DNA of 18,659 nt from Burkholderiales bacterium (GTDB lineage: Bacteria; Pseudomonadota; Gammaproteobacteria; Burkholderiales; Burkholderiaceae_C): assembly GCA_947448105.1 (NCBI GenBank), contig CANFNE010000016.1:1-18659 (forward strand). The letters are read 5' to 3'. The notes under the pieces are model-generated. The model did not search any database. It was not told where the DNA came from and worked only from the letters and a program-made list of their open reading frames with translations. A program made the position numbers and the translations under genes. Positions 15,095 to 18,659 of this stretch are shown here, one piece after another (positions within the stretch are counted from its first letter, which is position 1; every line of letters starts with the position of its first letter).

Positions 15095-15685
15095 CTACAG
15101 GTGGGCGATCGCCAAGAAACCTACGGTAATACCGATGGCGCCGGCAAAGAACATCCCGATTTTGAGCCACTTTCTGCGGGTCAACAGTGCAATTGCGGCC
15201 AGCGCAATGGACACTTGCAAGACGGTGGTGGCCTGCGCCCAGCGGTGGTGCTGGTGCATCTCTGCATCGGATTTATTATCCCAGTCAAGAGACTGCGCCT
15301 CCAATTGTTCGGCCTTGGCCTTGATCTCGGTCTTTTCTTCTTTGTAGCGTTTGATCTCGGCTTCGTAAAACTCTTTTTTGCCCGCAGGCGCCAAATCTAA
15401 AGCCAATTCGTTCAGGCTTTGCTTGGTACTTTTGGCTTGGAAATAACTCCACTGATTGGCGGCTTCGGTCTTTTTAATGGCTGCATTGTTTTTGTACAGG
15501 CCTGCATTGGCTTGGGTGGCACCGCCCATATACCCAAATAATGCGCCCACCGTAGCGATCATTGCAGTAAACAAAGCAATCTGGCTTGTCATGTTATTGC
15601 TGTCTTGATGGCCATCCCCGTGTTGTGCTGCGTGCTCTAACTCGTGGTCGTGGGGGCCATGAACGTGAAAACCTGAACCTGACAT
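15095..15685 (-). CDS. DUF4337-like membrane protein with His-rich N-terminus and central coiled coil
   Basis: The 196-residue protein fits DUF4337 (function unknown): a short hydrophilic N-terminus, TM1 (about 34-56, QIALFTAMIATVGALFGYMGG), and the characteristic NQWSYFQAKSTKQSLNELA. A charged helical stretch follows (about 103-130, Glu/Lys-rich, probable coiled coil), then two TM segments (152-168 and 172-194). The N-terminus carries seven His in the first 26 residues (FHVHGPHDHELEHAAQH), which could bind a metal ion; that is inference. ATG 15685 is chosen because AGGAG (15693-15697) stands seven bases upstream; the in-frame ATG at 15703 lies before that site. It is the first gene of the DUF4337-sensor-MscS unit, 77 bp ahead of the sensor gene. 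Roles in envelope stress or channel partnership are guesses from context. Confidence 0.88.
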   Translation of the reverse strand: MSGSGFHVHGPHDHELEHAAQHGDGHQDSNNMTSQIALFTAMIATVGALFGYMGGATQANAGLYKNNAAIKKTEAANQWSYFQAKSTKQSLNELALDLAPAGKKEFYEAEIKRYKEEKTEIKAKAEQLEAQSLDWDNKSDAEMHQHHRWAQATTVLQVSIALAAIALLTRRKWLKIGMFFAGAIGITVGFLAIAHL

Positions 15686-15764
15686 GTCTGAACTCCTAAT
15701 CAATTTTGAGGCAATTAAATTCTATCGTATATCTAAAAGACTATTTTCTAACCGCGGCACCAAT

Positions 15765-15799
15765 GCACTTTTATAGGCCTAACATTTTGTTAAAAGTGC
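15765..15799. repeat. Perfect inverted repeat GCACTTTTA - 17 bp - TAAAAGTGC
   Basis: GCACTTTTA (15765-15773) and TAAAAGTGC (15791-15799) are exact reverse complements, separated by 17 bp. The spacer itself begins with the 8-bp palindrome TAGGCCTA (15774-15781). It lies about 80-115 bp upstream of the DUF4337-like start codon, within the likely control region. It could be a binding site for a dimeric regulator or an RNA hairpin; I know no matching named site. Confidence 0.55.
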
Positions 15800-15948
15800 G
15801 GGACTGAAAATATCTACTTATAACCTTAGCAAAAAAATATTTCAAAACCAAATTTGCGATGGCAAAGAGGGGCAGACGTGAACCTTTGTCGTGGCTTTGC
15901 CTGCTGAAGTCGCTTCGTAGCGTTTTCCCGCACGAATAGGGAACCTGG

Positions 15949-15974
15949 TGCGCCGCACCACCGGGCCCGGCGCA
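15949..15974 (-). terminator. GC-rich stem-loop downstream of the cytochrome gene
   Basis: TGCGCCG (15949-15955) and CGGCGCA (15968-15974) form a 7-bp stem around 12 bases that themselves overlap the palindrome CCGGGCCCGG (15961-15970). It begins 15 bp beyond the minus-strand stop codon of the di-heme cytochrome gene. No U-tract follows, so intrinsic termination is uncertain. Confidence 0.4.
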
Positions 15975-15989
15975 GAGTCCACGCACCCT

Positions 15990-17534
15990 CTAGCGCGCGG
16001 CGGGCCTTGGCGGTGGTGGAGGTGGGGGTGGCATGCTGGCAAAGGGGTTCATTCCAACCTGGACTGGGGCGGGGCCTGGCGCGGGGCCGCCGGGAGAAGG
16101 CGGCAATTGATCACTCAAGGTCTTGAGGAAGGCCAGTACGTCGTCAATCTCACGCTCGGTCAGCGCCGGCCCGGCCGACGCGGCTCGGTCCAAGGGGGCC
16201 CGGTCACTCACGATATTGGCCAGGTAGGCCACAGGCAAATCATTGGCCACTTCGGCAGAGCCATACCAGCGCTTGGGGTCGCTGTTGCGGCTGGAATAAA
16301 AGCTCACCACGTCGCGCAGATTCTTAAAAAATCCGTTGTGCATAAATACCTGGCGCTGCGCCACGTTGCGCAGGGAAGGCATTTTGAAAGTGCCACAGAA
16401 TTTTTCTACGCTCACGCCCGCTGGGACATTCGCGCTCAGCGCTGGGCGCGTGCGTTGCGGCCCGCACAGCCCCAGATCGAAGTACGAAGGATTGGCGTTG
16501 GCGGGGATGCTCATGTTGCGCGGAATACCGGTGGCGTAGTGCCCGAAGTCGGTAAACAGGTTGTCGGTCGGACCGCTGGCCTTGGGGTTCATGGTGTGGC
16601 AGCTCGCACAGTTGCCCTTTTTTGCATCCATGAACAGGTTCATGCCGCTGGTCTCGGTGGGCGTGAGCTGGGCTTTGCCAGCGACAAACTGGTCGTAACG
16701 CGAAGAAAACGACTGAAACTTAGCCGTGGTCTCGTACGCCGCAATGGCCTCGCTAACCCGTTGAAAGGCTTTGGCAGAGTCTTTGAAGACGTCTGCCCCA
16801 AAGACGGTTCGCATTTGGCTGGCATAGCCGGAGGCGGCGATTTTCGCCACCACGCTGGCTGCGTCCTTGTTGTTCATCTCCAGGGCCGCGAGAAACGGAC
16901 CTTGTGCCTGCTGTGCCAGGGTATCCACCCGACCGTCCCAAAACAAGCCGCCGACCGGATCAACGTCACCATCGCGCACGCGAAAACCAAAGGCAGGCGT
17001 GAAGCTGCTGTAGGAGTTGTGGATGACGGCGCGGGTGCCAAAAACATGGGGCCGGCTGCCCTGCGGTACGCCGAAGCGCGATCCGTTGAGATTGGCAAAG
17101 CCCGTGGCCTGCGCATGGCAGCTGGCGCACGCGGTGCCGCGCGGCTCGGACAGGTTGGTGTCGTTAAATATCTTTTCACCCAAGTCCTGCAAGGCGCTGC
17201 GTGCCGGGGCTGTGGCAGTCACCGGCTTGGAGGCTGCTGGCGCAGGTGCGCTCGCGGCGGCCAGGGGCTTGGCGGACTGGACCGTCGGCTGGGCTGCTGC
17301 TGTAGTGATCGTGGACGCGGCTGCTGGCGCCTTGGGCGCGGGCATCGCAGGCCTGGGTGCGCCGGGAGGTGGTCCACCAGGTGGGCCACCCGCAGGGGGT
17401 GGGGGTGGAGGTGCGGCCAGCGCACTACAAAGCACCAAAGCATTGCTGGCGATCAAAGCCAACGCTGCCGCATAGGCAGATGCGCTGCGCTTGCGCGGAA
17501 CAAGGGGTGGCACATAAAAAGCGGCAGTTTTCAT
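15990..17534 (-). CDS. Di-heme cytochrome c peroxidase/MauG-family protein with proline-rich ends
   Basis: The 514-residue protein has two c-type heme motifs CASCH (136-140 and 309-313), each in a cytochrome c peroxidase/MauG-like domain. Family hallmarks are GFRVRDGDVDPVGGLFWDGR (183-202) and FKMPSLRNVAQRQVFMHNGFF (383-403), where M398 is a plausible axial ligand of the second heme. Such periplasmic proteins reduce H2O2 or oxidise protein or small-molecule substrates. The N-terminus has basic residues (PRKR) and a hydrophobic stretch (about 20-41), acting as a signal peptide or anchor. A Pro/Ala-rich linker of about 65 residues (42-110, starting APPPPPPAGG) follows, and the tail ends MPPPPPPPPRPAAR. 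ATG 17534 is supported by GGAG (17544-17547) nine bases upstream; the longer in-frame extension to 17696 would overlap the upstream gene. That gene ends 31 bp away, so the two probably form an operon. Confidence 0.93.
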   Translation of the reverse strand: MKTAAFYVPPLVPRKRSASAYAAALALIASNALVLCSALAAPPPPPPAGGPPGGPPPGAPRPAMPAPKAPAAASTITTAAAQPTVQSAKPLAAASAPAPAASKPVTATAPARSALQDLGEKIFNDTNLSEPRGTACASCHAQATGFANLNGSRFGVPQGSRPHVFGTRAVIHNSYSSFTPAFGFRVRDGDVDPVGGLFWDGRVDTLAQQAQGPFLAALEMNNKDAASVVAKIAASGYASQMRTVFGADVFKDSAKAFQRVSEAIAAYETTAKFQSFSSRYDQFVAGKAQLTPTETSGMNLFMDAKKGNCASCHTMNPKASGPTDNLFTDFGHYATGIPRNMSIPANANPSYFDLGLCGPQRTRPALSANVPAGVSVEKFCGTFKMPSLRNVAQRQVFMHNGFFKNLRDVVSFYSSRNSDPKRWYGSAEVANDLPVAYLANIVSDRAPLDRAASAGPALTEREIDDVLAFLKTLSDQLPPSPGGPAPGPAPVQVGMNPFASMPPPPPPPPRPAAR

Positions 17535-17565
17535 CGGGAATATCTCCAGGTAAAGGGTTTGTGCT

Positions 17566-18659
17566 TCAGGGAGCGGATGGCGGGGGCGGTGGTGTGATGG
17601 AGCGCAACTGGTTGCGCCCAGCGACCACCTGGTACTCCACGTCGACATGCACGTGGTCCAGGCGCAAGGTATCGAGTTGCTTGGTGGACGGCGCAATAGA
17701 ACCGTCGAAATACACCAGGGTCAAGGGACTGGTCTGGCCATCGAACAGCACTGAAAGGCTCTTGCCATCGGACGCCATGCTTTGCACAAAACCTCCTTGG
17801 CGTATGACGCTGTCGCCAGGCACGGTGCTTGGGCAATTGATGCTGGTCGCCACAGGCGTCGTTCCGGGCGGACCGCGCAGCGCATGCACTTCTAAGAAAA
17901 CCATTTGTCCGTTTTGGGGGCAGGTCCCGCTGATCACCGTCGCACTTCCTATGGCCACGGTAGCCTCACGCAGGGTCAGGCTTTGGGCTTTGGCGTCCCA
18001 GGGGACGGCGCCCTTGAGCAAGATTTCGCCCCCCAGGTCTTGCGCGGTGTTGCGCACGCGCAAGGCGGTGGCCGTCCAGACGCCGTTTTGCAGTGTGGCT
18101 TCCAATAAGAGCGGCGCGGGGCTGTTGGGAAATTGGCTTTGCAAGTTCGCAGGCACCGCGATAGGCCTGCCTTGGGCCCGCAGTTGACCACCCGCCACGT
18201 CGGATGCCGCAGCAATCACATCAAGGCGCAGCAACTGGGTGCCAGCAGGTACGGGGGCGGCGTCCTTGGTGCGTGCGGCCTGCTGGATTCGGGAAGCGCC
18301 AGACCATTGGCTTAACCACACCGTCACCTGGCTACCTACCGGCATGGGGGGCGACGATCCGGCATCAATGACCACGCCACTGTCGTTGAGCGTGAAGGTG
18401 CCTTGGTTCACCGCTGTGACCTTGCCGCTGATCAGTGGCGCATAGGAAACCGACATTTTTTCAATCCGCGATGCCACGAGTACGGCAATTCCCTTGGCGG
18501 CGTCCTGCGTCCATACGCCGTGCACCTCTACCGGGTCATCTGTTGCGATGGCGCCAATGCCGGCATAACCCTCGACCACCGTGGCAGTGCCACTGGTGTT
18601 GCTGACCGACACCACCCGAACCCACTGGCCCATGACCTGGAGGTACACGCCGTCCGCGC
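17566..18659 (-). CDS. DUF5666-like secreted/envelope protein, N-terminus beyond the window
   Basis: About 364 residues of the C-terminal portion are visible; the frame stays open to the right edge (ADGVYLQVMG with no stop), so the true start is outside. The chain consists of short beta-rich, OB-like modules typical of DUF5666 proteins: VSVSNTSGTATVVEGYAG, SGKVTAVNQGTFTLNDSGVV followed by PVGSQVTVWL, ILLKGAVPWDAKAQSLTLRE, and GFVQSMASDGKSLSVLFDGQ. Ser/Thr/Val richness and absence of TM segments in this part suggest export, but the signal peptide is not in view. The C-terminus ends TPPPPPSAP, echoing the polyproline ends of the downstream cytochrome. DUF5666 has no established function. The cytochrome gene starts 31 bp downstream, suggesting co-expression and possibly a shared place in the periplasm or outer membrane. 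Confidence 0.78.
   Translation of the reverse strand, partial: ADGVYLQVMGQWVRVVSVSNTSGTATVVEGYAGIGAIATDDPVEVHGVWTQDAAKGIAVLVASRIEKMSVSYAPLISGKVTAVNQGTFTLNDSGVVIDAGSSPPMPVGSQVTVWLSQWSGASRIQQAARTKDAAPVPAGTQLLRLDVIAAASDVAGGQLRAQGRPIAVPANLQSQFPNSPAPLLLEATLQNGVWTATALRVRNTAQDLGGEILLKGAVPWDAKAQSLTLREATVAIGSATVISGTCPQNGQMVFLEVHALRGPPGTTPVATSINCPSTVPGDSVIRQGGFVQSMASDGKSLSVLFDGQTSPLTLVYFDGSIAPSTKQLDTLRLDHVHVDVEYQVVAGRNQLRSITPPPPPSAP

Larger units (their letters stand above)
15686..15989. other. AT-rich intergenic region upstream of the DUF4337-like gene
   Basis: This 304-bp spacer is clearly more AT-rich than its flanks, mainly 15711-15860. It should carry the promoter of the three-gene unit: TAGAAT (minus strand, 15719-15724) is a possible -10 without a good -35. 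It includes a long inverted repeat (15765-15799) and a GC-rich stem-loop near the cytochrome gene's stop; both are listed separately. A 71-codon minus-strand reading frame crosses it, but it lacks recognisable protein features. CGCT-TCGT-AGCG followed by TTTT (15911-15926) could form a very small hairpin. Confidence 0.55.

Noticed and set aside
15911..15926. Small hairpin CGCT-TCGT-AGCG followed by TTTT as a plus-strand terminator
   Set aside because: The stem is only four pairs and there is no plus-strand gene upstream for it to terminate.
15771..15986. 71-codon minus-strand frame in the AT-rich spacer upstream of the DUF4337-like gene
   Set aside because: No Shine-Dalgarno at its start, composition changes abruptly along it, and it covers the inverted repeat and stem-loop; most likely non-coding.
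15948..17597. 549-codon open frame on the plus strand opposite the di-heme cytochrome gene
   Set aside because: It is a GC-rich antisense shadow: the minus strand has two CASCH heme motifs and clear family blocks, while this frame gives only Gly/Arg/His-rich sequence with no recognisable domain.

Overview
The window reads as an interior stretch of a GC-rich betaproteobacterial chromosome, most likely Burkholderiales/Comamonadaceae (Rhodoferax-, Polaromonas- or Acidovorax-like). Signs are the GC-rich codon choice, a Bug/TctC-type solute-binding protein, a betaproteobacterial-style phasin, and a cyanophycin synthetase next to a YghU-type glutathione transferase. The taxonomic placement is inferred from gene content and was not computed. 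No tRNA, rRNA, CRISPR array, transposase or phage gene was seen. Both ends of the window cut through genes.

Region 1 (1-3116, + strand): the C-terminal ~85% of cyanophycin synthetase (cphA), then yghU. Region 2 (3134-10980) is a catabolic island. An enolase-superfamily (mandelate racemase subgroup) protein on the minus strand is divergent from a plus-strand pair, a GMC flavoprotein alcohol dehydrogenase and an aldehyde dehydrogenase. A minus-strand operon, gntR (UTRA type) - Bug solute-binding protein - choline-sulfatase-family sulfatase, converges on that pair. The enzymes suggest an ordered route: desulfation of a sulfate ester, oxidation of the freed alcohol to aldehyde and then acid, and possibly dehydration or racemisation of an acid. 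The sulfatase keeps the catalytic core of choline sulfatase, but part of the region that recognises choline looks replaced, so the substrate is open. A 24-bp perfect inverted repeat sits in the divergent promoter region.

Region 3 (11122-11604): a phasin gene for polyhydroxyalkanoate granules, with a TTGC-N6-GCAA palindrome at its presumed promoter. Together with cphA it suggests a carbon- and nitrogen-storing lifestyle.

Region 4 (11818-15685, minus strand) is an unusual three-gene unit of visibly lower GC than its surroundings. It encodes a His-rich DUF4337-like membrane protein, a Cache-domain sensor whose histidine-kinase half lacks the phospho-accepting His and the G1 box, and an MscS channel carrying a cyclic-nucleotide-binding-like domain whose key ligand residues are changed. 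This is the best candidate here for an undescribed system: an envelope sensor apparently without phosphotransfer, coupled to a gated channel. Region 5 (15990-18659, minus strand): a di-heme cytochrome c peroxidase/MauG-family protein with polyproline segments at both ends, preceded in the same operon by the C-terminal part of a DUF5666-like secreted protein that also ends in polyproline.
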